Shown piece by piece: positions 8,576-16,370 of a DNA stretch of 64,000 bases. A program made the translations under genes and the position numbers. The notes under the pieces are model-generated. The model did not search any database and was not told the origin of the DNA. It was given only the letters and a program-made list of their open reading frames with translations. The stretch is from Rariglobus hedericola (lineage in GTDB: Bacteria > Verrucomicrobiota > Verrucomicrobiia > Opitutales > Opitutaceae), in the NCBI RefSeq assembly GCF_007559335.1, contig NZ_VMBG01000001.1:744001-808000 (forward strand), in the 5' to 3' direction. Positions within the stretch are counted from its first letter, which is position 1; each line of letters begins with the position of its first letter.

Positions 8576-10615
8576 TTACCGCCGGCGCTTCGCCTTGGCG
8601 TAAGCCCGCGACTTGCCCTTCAGACTGCTCGCCGCCGCCTTCCGGTAATCGCCGGACTTAAGCGCCTCGATTTGATCACGCAGCAACGCCGCGCGCTCGA
8701 ATTCGAGTTTAGCCGACGCCGTGGTCATCTCCTCTTCGAGTTCCTCGATCACCGCCTTCACATCCTCGTCACTACCCTCGGCCAGTGCGCCGGCCTCTTC
8801 GTCGCGCGCACCACTACCGTCGTAAACATGCAGGCTGGATTGCGCCGTGCGCTTCGTGCTGCGCGGCGTGATGCCGTGCTCTTCGTTGTAGGCGATCTGC
8901 TTCAACCGACGCGCCGAGGTCACTTCCTGCGTGCGACGGATCGACTCGGTGATCTTGTCCGCATAAAAAATCACCCGTCCGTTTTCATGACGCGCCGCGC
9001 GCCCGGCCGTCTGAATGAGCGAAGTCTGGCTGCGCAGGAATCCTTCCTTGTCCGCATCGAGGATCGCCACGAGGGCCACTTCCGGAAGGTCGAGACCTTC
9101 CCGCAACAAGTTAATGCCGATCAGCACGTCGAAATTACCCAGCCGCAAATTGCGGAGAATTTCCACGCGTTCGATCGCATCGATATCGCTGTGTAGATAC
9201 TCCACGCGAATCTTTGCCTCGCGCATGAAGCTCGTGAGGTCCTCCGACAAACGCTTGGTCAACGTCGTCACGAGCACACGTTCTCCTTTTGACGTCGCCT
9301 GCTTGATCTCGCCGATCAGGTGCTCGACCTGCCCCTTCGTGGGATGAATGACGATCTCCGGATCAAGCAGACCCGTCGGCCGGATGACCTGCTCGGCGAT
9401 CACTGTCGAGTGAGTCAGCTCATAACTTGCCGGCGTAGCGGAAACAAAAAGCGTCTGTCCGGTGATCGACAGAAATTCGTCGAATGTCTGCGGACGATTA
9501 TCGAGTGCCGAAGGCAGACGGAATCCGAAGTTCACTAAATTCATTTTGCGAGCCCGGTCGCCATTGGACATGCCGCCGACCTGCGGAATCGTCACGTGGC
9601 TTTCATCGACCATCAGCAACGCATCCTTCGGGAAGAAATCGATCAAGCAGATGGGACGTTCTCCCGGACGCCGCCGGGCGATCACACTGGAGTAGTTCTC
9701 GATGCCGTTGCAGAAGCCCATTTCCTGGAGCATCTCGAGGTCGTAGTTCGTGCGCATACGAATGCGCTGCGCTTCCAGGAGCTGTCCGTTTTTCTCAAAG
9801 AACTCCACGCGTTCATCCAGCTCGTGTTTGATCGCCTGGATCGCCTCGGTGAGCTTGTCCTTGCTGGCGACGTATTGGGTCGCCGGATAAAGATCAAATT
9901 GGTCCAGCGTGCGCGTGACCGTGCCCGTCGTGGGATCGAACTCGCTCAACGCCTCGATTTCCTCGCCCCAAAACTCCACCCGCAAACCGAGTTCGAGATA
10001 GGCGGGCATGATGTCCACAACATCGCCCCGCACGCGAAATGCCCCGCGCTTCAGGTCGTAGTCGTTTCGCTCATACAAAATATCCACGAGCTTCTGGAGC
10101 AGCACCTGACGTCCCAGCGGTTCGCCTTTGCGCAAGGCAATGCGCATGGCCTGAAAGTCCTCGGGCGAGCCCAAGCCGTAGATGCACGAAACCGAAGCCA
10201 CCACGATCACATCACGGCGCGAAACCAGCGAACTCGCGGTCGCAATTCGCATGCGCTCGATCTCCTCGTTGATCGAAGAATCCTTCTCGATGTAAGTGTC
10301 GCTCGACGCGACATACGCCTCGGGTTGGTAGTAGTCGTAGTAGCTGACGAAGTATTCGACCGCATTCTCGGGGAAGAAGTTTTTAAACTCCGAGTAGAGC
10401 TGCGCCGCCAGCGTCTTGTTGTGCGAAATGATCAGCACCGGCCGGTCGCAACGCGCGATGACATTGGCCATCGTGAAAGTCTTTCCCGAGCCGGTAACAC
10501 CCAGCAGCGTCTGAAATTTGTTTCCCGCCTGAATCGAGGCCGTGAGTTTATCAATGGCCTGCGGTTGATCACCGGTCGGCTGGTATTCGGAATTCAGTTT
10601 AAACAACGAAGCCAT
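8576..10615 (-). CDS. uvrB: Excinuclease ABC subunit B
   Basis: UvrB verifies and holds damaged DNA in nucleotide excision repair, receiving it from UvrA and recruiting UvrC. The 679-residue protein has the full set of parts: Walker A ([16 protein letters not shown]), the damage-wedging beta-hairpin ([20 protein letters not shown]), the DEAD-like motif ([13 protein letters not shown]), the helicase C-terminal motifs ([27 protein letters not shown] and QTAGRAAR), and the UVR coiled coil that contacts UvrC ([17 protein letters not shown]). Length is normal. ATG at 10615 starts [21 protein letters not shown], the usual beginning. No LexA-like site was recognised upstream. Confidence 0.97.
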   Translation of the reverse strand: MASLFKLNSEYQPTGDQPQAIDKLTASIQAGNKFQTLLGVTGSGKTFTMANVIARCDRPVLIISHNKTLAAQLYSEFKNFFPENAVEYFVSYYDYYQPEAYVASSDTYIEKDSSINEEIERMRIATASSLVSRRDVIVVASVSCIYGLGSPEDFQAMRIALRKGEPLGRQVLLQKLVDILYERNDYDLKRGAFRVRGDVVDIMPAYLELGLRVEFWGEEIEALSEFDPTTGTVTRTLDQFDLYPATQYVASKDKLTEAIQAIKHELDERVEFFEKNGQLLEAQRIRMRTNYDLEMLQEMGFCNGIENYSSVIARRRPGERPICLIDFFPKDALLMVDESHVTIPQVGGMSNGDRARKMNLVNFGFRLPSALDNRPQTFDEFLSITGQTLFVSATPASYELTHSTVIAEQVIRPTGLLDPEIVIHPTKGQVEHLIGEIKQATSKGERVLVTTLTKRLSEDLTSFMREAKIRVEYLHSDIDAIERVEILRNLRLGNFDVLIGINLLREGLDLPEVALVAILDADKEGFLRSQTSLIQTAGRAARHENGRVIFYADKITESIRRTQEVTSARRLKQIAYNEEHGITPRSTKRTAQSSLHVYDGSGARDEEAGALAEGSDEDVKAVIEELEEEMTTASAKLEFERAALLRDQIEALKSGDYRKAAASSLKGKSRAYAKAKRRR

Positions 10616-10673
10616 GGTTTGATTTTAGCAGACCACCATTATCCGGTTTCGGTTCATCGCAAACGCCGTGGCC

Positions 10674-12065
10674 TCAAAGACCGCAACGTTTCAACAGCCG
10701 CGCGCGAAGCCGGTCACGTCCACGCCCTTCCTCGCCCCGCGTCAGGTAAACGCCGGAGCCTTTGACCAACACATCAAATAAGGCCGTGCGACGGCGGCAG
10801 TAACGCCAGAACCCTTCGGTGCGCACGGCCTTCAACTCGAGCTGGGGCGAGAAACCGATCAACGCTTTCTGACCGGCGCGGCACGATGAACCTTTCCCGT
10901 CATCGTTGGTCGCCAGAGTTTCGCCCTGCAATGCGCTGACGCTGGAAACAATCAGCCGGCACGGGCCAAAAAACTCGAAGTAGCCGAACTGGCCCGACAC
11001 CCACGATTGCCAGCACAACAACCGCCAATGCCGGCGGATCACCAGGCGTTGCTCCGAGTTCATGATGATTCCGTGCAGGAAAGCGGCACGGAGCACAAAC
11101 GAACTCCCCTCCGGCACCGATACGATGGCGAACTCCGCAAAGGGATCGGCCGCCGACGCCAGCACCACGCGGCGTTCGCCCGCGCTGCGTCCGTTGCGCA
11201 GCTCGATCAATCTCCACAAGCCGCCGGCGAGACACGAAAACGGCATCCGCCAGTTTAACATAAAGCGCCGCCGACGGATGAGTTCGTTATCCGACGCCTG
11301 CAAAAACCCTTTGCGCACCCACAACACCTCGCCCGCCCAAAGCGCATCTTCCACGGTGACCGCACTCTCGCCGATCGATGAATAGCCGCCGCCAGTCGTT
11401 ACCAAGCTTACCGGTTTCCGGCGCGAAACCCATGACGCCCACCCATAATAAAGCACAAAGGCGACCACCAGTCCGCCGAAGAGATACGCGAGGAACACCG
11501 CCAGCACCCACCAGCGTGCCTCGGCCCATGCGCTGCGCACATAATGCGCGGCGGCGTGGTTTTCGTTTTTTAACGTGAGCAGGTTTGCGTCCAGAGCCAC
11601 CAGCTGGGTCTCAAGGCTCTTTCGGGCTTGTTCGCCCGCCACGATATCGCGTTGCAACTCGACGACGCGAGTCTGCGATTCGGTTTTGATTTTCTCCAGA
11701 CTGGCCACGCGCTCGCCGTGCGTCTTCACCTCGGCCGCGTCACCAAACCAACGATCCAGCGCACCGGGATCGGATTCATGCAGGTTCTTGAGCACCTTCT
11801 CGGCCCGCTCGGAACGCTGCTGCTGCATTTCGATCATCGTGACCGTGGCCTGATGCTTTTCGTTCAGCACGGTCAACTCTCCGTCGATGCGGGTGCGCTC
11901 CGTCTCGGTCACCGTCATCAGGGTCGCACGGCGTTCCTCATAACTGGACTGATCCTTCCCGAACAACCACAGGCTGTAGGCAACCAGCGCGAGTGCGGCG
12001 ATGAGGGAAGCCATCACCAGCTTGCGCACGAGTTTTGAAACAAAAATAAAGACGGGTTTGGCCAT
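10674..12065 (-). CDS. Membrane protein with a periplasmic-type coiled coil, function unknown
   Basis: I do not recognise this 463-residue protein. Residues 10-35 form a membrane segment (KLVMASLIAALALVAYSLWLF). Residues 40-180 are a charged coiled coil with many Glu, Gln and Lys. A second membrane segment follows (WWVLAVFLAYLFGGLVVAFVLYYG). The remaining 240 residues look globular and cytoplasmic (SVPEGSSFVLRAAFLHGI, then GYFEFFGPCRLIVSS). They faintly resemble AIM24-type beta domains, but I would not assign it. The C-terminus is very basic (GRDRLRARLLKRCGL). Divergent from gdhA and immediately upstream of uvrB on the same strand, with a 58-bp gap. Confidence 0.7.
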   Translation of the reverse strand: MAKPVFIFVSKLVRKLVMASLIAALALVAYSLWLFGKDQSSYEERRATLMTVTETERTRIDGELTVLNEKHQATVTMIEMQQQRSERAEKVLKNLHESDPGALDRWFGDAAEVKTHGERVASLEKIKTESQTRVVELQRDIVAGEQARKSLETQLVALDANLLTLKNENHAAAHYVRSAWAEARWWVLAVFLAYLFGGLVVAFVLYYGWASWVSRRKPVSLVTTGGGYSSIGESAVTVEDALWAGEVLWVRKGFLQASDNELIRRRRFMLNWRMPFSCLAGGLWRLIELRNGRSAGERRVVLASAADPFAEFAIVSVPEGSSFVLRAAFLHGIIMNSEQRLVIRRHWRLLCWQSWVSGQFGYFEFFGPCRLIVSSVSALQGETLATNDDGKGSSCRAGQKALIGFSPQLELKAVRTEGFWRYCRRRTALFDVLVKGSGVYLTRGEEGRGRDRLRARLLKRCGL

Positions 12066-12147
12066 TCGTTAAACCGATCAAGCGGGAAACCCGCATCGAT
12101 TTCAACCGCCCATCCATCTCCACGTCCGATTTGCCATTCCCTTACGA

Positions 12148-12162
12148 AGTGACATGATCACT
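12148..12162. promoter_or_regulatory. Inverted repeat upstream of glutamate dehydrogenase
   Basis: AGTGA-N5-TCACT lies 23 bp before the gdh ATG. The arms are short, so it is only a candidate operator. Confidence 0.25.
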
Positions 12163-12185
12163 CGCAGTCCACCCCACCCCGTCGC

Positions 12186-13460
12186 ATGTCCAAAACCATC
12201 GTTTCTTCACTCTACGACTCAGACGTTTTCAAACAGGCCTGCCGCCAGTTCGATCTCGCGGCCGATGCCATCAGTCTGCCCGAGTCCATTCGCGACCGCA
12301 CCAAATACCCCAAGCGCTGCGTCGCGGTTGCACTCCCGATCAAACGCGACGACGGCAGCGTCACGGTGTTCGAAGGCTATCGGGTGCAGCACAATCTTTC
12401 GACCGGTCCGGCCAAGGGCGGTATTCGTTTCCATCAAGATGTCACCTTGGGCGAGGTCGCCGCACTCTCCATGTGGATGAGTTGGAAAACTTCGCTGGTC
12501 GGCCTGCCCTACGGCGGCGCCAAAGGCGGTGTGATCGTCGATCCGCGCCAACTGTCCGAAGGAGAACTCGAGCGGCTTTCGCGTCGCTACATGCAGGAGC
12601 TGATTCCATTTATGGGCCCGCAGATCGACGTGCCTGCACCGGATGTCGGCACCAATGCCAAGATCATGGGTTGGATGATGGACACCTATTCCAATCACGT
12701 TGGCCGCAACGAGCCGGCCTGCGTCACCGGAAAACCCATCTCGCTCGGGGGTTCGCAAGGCCGTCACGAGGCCACCGGCGCCGGTGTCGCCTATCTCGTC
12801 AAAGCCTACCTCGAGGATTTCAACATCCCGATTTCGTCCGCGACCATAGCCATTCAAGGATTTGGTAATGTCGGCGGAGAAGCCGCCCTCGCCCTCGCCA
12901 ACTACGGAGCGAAAATTGTCGCGATCTCCGACTACAGTGCAGCGATCCACAACCCCGCGGGCATCGATATCAAAAAGGCCCTCGCCTACGTCACGTCACA
13001 GAAGGTCCTGCATAACTTCGACGGCGGCGAGATGATCACCAACGAGGAACTGCTCACGCTCGACTGCACGGTTCTTATTCCCGCGGCACTCGAACGGGTC
13101 ATCACCGCCGAGATCGCGCAAAAACTGCGTTGTCGCGTTCTGGCGGAAGCCGCCAACGGCCCCACCACGTTCAGCGCCGACAAAATCCTGGAGCAACGTG
13201 ACGACATCGAAATCATCCCCGACGTGCTCTGCAATTCAGGCGGCGTGATCGTCTCCTATTTCGAATGGCTGCAAAACCTGCAGAACTTCTATTGGGATCG
13301 CGATGAGGTCCTCAAAAAACTTTTCGTCATGCTCGACCGCGCGAAATCCTCGGTCGAATACCAGAAGCGCAAGTTCAAGTTCAGCCGCCGCCTCGCCGCG
13401 CTCACGCTCGGCATCCAGCGGGTTGCCGAGACCAAACAAAGCCGCGGACTCTTCCCCTGA
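12186..13460 (+). CDS. gdhA: Glu/Leu/Phe/Val dehydrogenase (glutamate dehydrogenase)
   Basis: The enzyme interconverts glutamate and 2-oxoglutarate plus ammonia. The 424-residue protein has the dimerisation and substrate part first: VFEGYRVQHNLSTGPAKGGIRFH, then LPYGGAKGGVIVDP with the catalytic Lys, and QIDVPAPDVGTNAKIMGWMMD. The Rossmann domain follows with AIQGFGNVGGEAALALANYG. Near the end, VLCNSGGVIVSYFEWLQNLQ is typical of the NAD-linked hexameric class. Length is right for that class. The usual catabolic direction is inferred from cofactor type, not proven. It stands alone between two leftward units. Confidence 0.9.
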   Translation: MSKTIVSSLYDSDVFKQACRQFDLAADAISLPESIRDRTKYPKRCVAVALPIKRDDGSVTVFEGYRVQHNLSTGPAKGGIRFHQDVTLGEVAALSMWMSWKTSLVGLPYGGAKGGVIVDPRQLSEGELERLSRRYMQELIPFMGPQIDVPAPDVGTNAKIMGWMMDTYSNHVGRNEPACVTGKPISLGGSQGRHEATGAGVAYLVKAYLEDFNIPISSATIAIQGFGNVGGEAALALANYGAKIVAISDYSAAIHNPAGIDIKKALAYVTSQKVLHNFDGGEMITNEELLTLDCTVLIPAALERVITAEIAQKLRCRVLAEAANGPTTFSADKILEQRDDIEIIPDVLCNSGGVIVSYFEWLQNLQNFYWDRDEVLKKLFVMLDRAKSSVEYQKRKFKFSRRLAALTLGIQRVAETKQSRGLFP

Positions 13461-13476
13461 GCCTGCCCTTGCCCGC

Positions 13477-13794
13477 TTACTCCTGCACCCAGCCGCGCGA
13501 GGTCCAGCGGCGCAGCTTGCGTCGATAGGCCGCCAGACAGAAGAGGTGGCTGGCCACGGGAATCGTCACGAGTTGGAAGAAGATACCTGCGGCGACTTTC
13601 TGCCACGAAAGATCTTCGAGCAGCAGTCCCATCGCGATCAGCAGGAAAATGATTCCGAGCGTCATCGCTTTGCCGAGCGCGTGTGCGCGGCAATACGCAT
13701 CGGGTAACTTCACCACGCCCACTCCGGCCACCAACATAAAGAACGCCCCGGCCAACAGGAAAAGGCCGGCCATGATATCAACGATCAGACTCAT
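13477..13794 (-). CDS. mrpG: Mrp-type Na+/H+ antiporter subunit G
   Basis: This 105-residue subunit has three membrane segments (IMAGLFLLAGAFFMLVAGVGVV, MTLGIIFLLIAMGLLL, and AAGIFFQLVTIPVASHLFCLAAY). The family motif VKLPDAYCRAHALGKAMTLG is present. It is the last gene of the Mrp operon and starts inside the mrpF stop codon (ATGA). Mrp complexes need all subunits to exchange cytoplasmic Na+ for H+. Confidence 0.92.
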   Translation of the reverse strand: MSLIVDIMAGLFLLAGAFFMLVAGVGVVKLPDAYCRAHALGKAMTLGIIFLLIAMGLLLEDLSWQKVAAGIFFQLVTIPVASHLFCLAAYRRKLRRWTSRGWVQE

Positions 13795-14099
13795 TTCCCG
13801 TCCTCCTGATTAAAATCCTCACCACTGCGTTGTTTGGGCTGCGACAGATAATAACAATACGCCACCGTCGTGAAGAACCCGAGTGCTGTCATCACGATGA
13901 TCAGTTCCATGTATTCCGATGTGCCGGCATGAATTGAAAAAATCGCAACCAATGCCGTGACGGCGATCGTCACGGCATCGAATCCCACCATGCGGTCCAG
14001 AGTCGTCGGACCGGCAATGACGCGCCAGAAACCGCACAGTGTAACGGTCAGCAAGACCGCCCAACCGAGATAATAAGCGATTTCGAGGAAAAGGTTCAT
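13791..14099 (-). CDS. mrpF: Mrp-type Na+/H+ antiporter subunit F
   Basis: About 102 residues with three membrane helices and the family core CGFWRVIAGPTTLDRMVGFDAVTIAVTA. Start is placed at ATG 14099 because it overlaps the mrpE stop by four bases, the pattern seen at every junction of this operon. An in-frame ATG three codons upstream is less likely. Confidence 0.92.
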   Translation of the reverse strand: MNLFLEIAYYLGWAVLLTVTLCGFWRVIAGPTTLDRMVGFDAVTIAVTALVAIFSIHAGTSEYMELIIVMTALGFFTTVAYCYYLSQPKQRSGEDFNQEDGK

Positions 14100-14461
14100 C
14101 GCGTCCACGCCAGGATCGGCGTCTCCAGGGTTTTCTTGATTCCATCGCAGACTCCCTGCGGATCTCGCGCATCCAGTGCATGCACCACGAGCGTGGTGCG
14201 ATCTTCGGATACTTCCACACTCGTCGTGCCGGGCGTCAGCGTGATGCAGTGCGTGAGAACCACGATTTCAAAGTCGCTGAGGCCATCCAGCGGATAGGAA
14301 ATGAAGTCCGGCACCAGCGCCGAGACGGGTTGAAACAACACCGATTTGGCCACGGCGATATTCGCCAGCACGAGTTCGCGCGCAAAATGAAACAGGAATG
14401 CCGCGAAGCCGATCGCCCGTGAGGGCCATGAATGACGCGGATGTTCTTTGGCCGTGCTCAT
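14096..14461 (-). CDS. mrpE: Mrp-type Na+/H+ antiporter subunit E
   Basis: A 121-residue subunit. The conserved MnhE pattern runs from FARELVLANIAVAKSVL through the LTHCITLTPGTTSVEV motif to LVVHALDARDP. Starts in the mrpD stop (ATGA) and its own stop overlaps mrpF. MrpE is a peripheral-type membrane subunit of the antiporter. Confidence 0.9.
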   Translation of the reverse strand: MSTAKEHPRHSWPSRAIGFAAFLFHFARELVLANIAVAKSVLFQPVSALVPDFISYPLDGLSDFEIVVLTHCITLTPGTTSVEVSEDRTTLVVHALDARDPQGVCDGIKKTLETPILAWTR

Positions 14462-15984
14462 GGATGCTTCCCTTCGTAAATCGTCTCGTTGGCCGACATC
14501 ACCGTGCGCACATAACCCGGGCGATCGAGTGTCTCCAGCGCCGCATGTTTGGCGGTCTTAACAAAAATTTCCGCTCCAAAACCGATCAACAGCGACACCG
14601 CCACCATGCCGAGGCCGACCGCCGTCATGCGCTTGGCACGCTTGTCATAATTAAGCGGAGCCGCCGCTTCGCCGCGCCAAAATGCACCGAGCCAGATTTT
14701 CAGCATGCTCATCAGCGTGAGAATGCTCGCGATTAAAGACATGGCTACGAGCGCCCACTCGCCCTGCGTCAGGCCTTCCTGGATGATCATGAACTTGCCC
14801 CAAAATCCGCTCAACGGCGGCAGGCCCGCCAGCGACATTGCCTGAAAGACAAAGACGATTCCCAGCCACGGTGCCGCCCTCCACAGACCGCCCGTGCGAT
14901 TGAGATCATCGGTGCCGTTGGCGCGCACGATCACGCCGCCCACCAGGAAGAGCGCCGCCTTCACGATGATGTGATGGATGATGTAGAAAATCGCCGCCGT
15001 GAACGCGAAGGGCGTGAACAGACCGATCGCCAGCACCATGAAGCCGATCTGGCTCACGATGTGATAAGACAGGATTTTTTGCACGCGCCCTTGCGAGACC
15101 GCACCGAGCACGCCGATCACCATCGTGAGGCCCGCGGTCCAGGCGATCAGGGTGTGCAGTCCCGTCAATTGCGGCGGCATCACCGTTCCGAAAATGCGCA
15201 ACAGCACATAGACGCCGACCTTGGTCAGCATGCCCGCGTAAAACGCCGCCGTCGGCGCCGGCAGAATCGGATAACTTCCCGGCAGCCAGTAATAGAGAGG
15301 AAACACGCCGGCCTTTAATCCGAATACCAGCAACATCAGCACCGCGAGCACCGTGAGGCGGACATCGCCCACCAGCAGATCGGCGCGCACAATCATCTCT
15401 GCGAAGTTTAGCGTGCCAAACAGGCTGTAGGCAAAACCGCACGTCGCCAGAAACAGCGCACTGCCAACCAGATTCAGCGTGAGATACGGCAACGCCCCGC
15501 GCGATTCCCGCGCCGTCGCCTCAAGTGTGAGCAACGCATACGACGAGAGCAACATCACCTCGAACGCGACAAAGAGATTGAATAAATCGCCAGTCACAAA
15601 CGACAGGTCGATACCCGCCAGCAAAAACAGCATCAGCGGCAGTCGCATCGGGTGTTCGTCGGCGGCCGCGGTTTCGGCAAAACCATAGAGCACGCACGCC
15701 AGCGCCGTGAATGACGACAGACACAGCATGATCGCTGCGAGCGTGTCCCCCACCAGCACGATACCATAAGGCGTAAGCCAGCCGCCCACGCGCAACACCA
15801 GCGGCCCGTTTTCCATGACGTGCACCACCATCCAGAGCGCCAGCCCGAGCAGCGCCGTCAGCACCAGCGCGGTGAATCCACGACGCGCGAACGACGGACG
15901 CGGAAACAGCAACAGCAGCAACGCCGCCACGATGGGCGCGACGACCGGAAGCCCGACAAGATTGGCCAGTTCCGTAACGCTCAT
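14458..15984 (-). CDS. mrpD: Mrp-type Na+/H+ antiporter subunit D
   Basis: This 508-residue polytopic protein is homologous to the proton-pumping antiporter-like subunits of complex I (NuoL/M/N). It has about 14 membrane helices. Diagnostic stretches are DLFNLFVAFEVMLLSSYALL with the essential Glu, the region GLKAGVFPLYYWLPGSYPIL with a buried Lys, and SYHIVSQIGFMVLAIGLF followed by IIHHIIVKAALFLVGG. It ends with GLPPLSGFWGKFMII before the last helices. Translation is coupled to mrpC and mrpE by four-base overlaps. Confidence 0.95.
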   Translation of the reverse strand: MSVTELANLVGLPVVAPIVAALLLLLFPRPSFARRGFTALVLTALLGLALWMVVHVMENGPLVLRVGGWLTPYGIVLVGDTLAAIMLCLSSFTALACVLYGFAETAAADEHPMRLPLMLFLLAGIDLSFVTGDLFNLFVAFEVMLLSSYALLTLEATARESRGALPYLTLNLVGSALFLATCGFAYSLFGTLNFAEMIVRADLLVGDVRLTVLAVLMLLVFGLKAGVFPLYYWLPGSYPILPAPTAAFYAGMLTKVGVYVLLRIFGTVMPPQLTGLHTLIAWTAGLTMVIGVLGAVSQGRVQKILSYHIVSQIGFMVLAIGLFTPFAFTAAIFYIIHHIIVKAALFLVGGVIVRANGTDDLNRTGGLWRAAPWLGIVFVFQAMSLAGLPPLSGFWGKFMIIQEGLTQGEWALVAMSLIASILTLMSMLKIWLGAFWRGEAAAPLNYDKRAKRMTAVGLGMVAVSLLIGFGAEIFVKTAKHAALETLDRPGYVRTVMSANETIYEGKHP

Positions 15985-16370
15985 GATGCGTCCTCCTTCT
16001 CACGCGCCACCGCGCCGCCGGGAGCCTTTTCAGCGTAGAGCGAATTCATCGTGGCCGCACCGCGGTCGGTGTAGAGGCGGTAAAGCAACACCGTCAAATA
16101 AGCCGCGACCGCGAATCCGATCACGATGGCCGTGAGAATGAGCGCCTGCGGCAGCGGATCAACTGAGTTTCGGGCCAGTCCGTCAGCTCCGACCGTGCCC
16201 GAAGGCCGTCCGGTGGGATCACCCGAAATCGAGATCAGCACGACATTCGCCGCGTTGGAGATCAGCAAAAACCCAAACAGGATACGCAGGAAGCGTCGCG
16301 ACAGGCACAAATAAATGCCCGCCGTAAACAGCACAAAAATCAAGATGGCGGATTCGAGTTGATTGGTCAT
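15981..16370 (-). CDS. mrpC: Mrp-type Na+/H+ antiporter subunit C
   Basis: A 129-residue NuoK-like subunit with three helices. LFTAGIYLCLSRRFLRILFGFLLISNAANVVLI and PLPQALILTAIVIGFAVAAYL match MnhC/MrpC. It contains a hydrophilic loop (GDPTGRPSGTVGADG) between helices two and three. It begins in the stop of the fused A/B gene. Confidence 0.93.
   Translation of the reverse strand: MTNQLESAILIFVLFTAGIYLCLSRRFLRILFGFLLISNAANVVLISISGDPTGRPSGTVGADGLARNSVDPLPQALILTAIVIGFAVAAYLTVLLYRLYTDRGAATMNSLYAEKAPGGAVAREKEDAS

Noticed and set aside
9596-10765. 389-codon plus-strand frame opposite uvrB
   Set aside because: It is the complement of uvrB, which is intact; no independent domain is visible.
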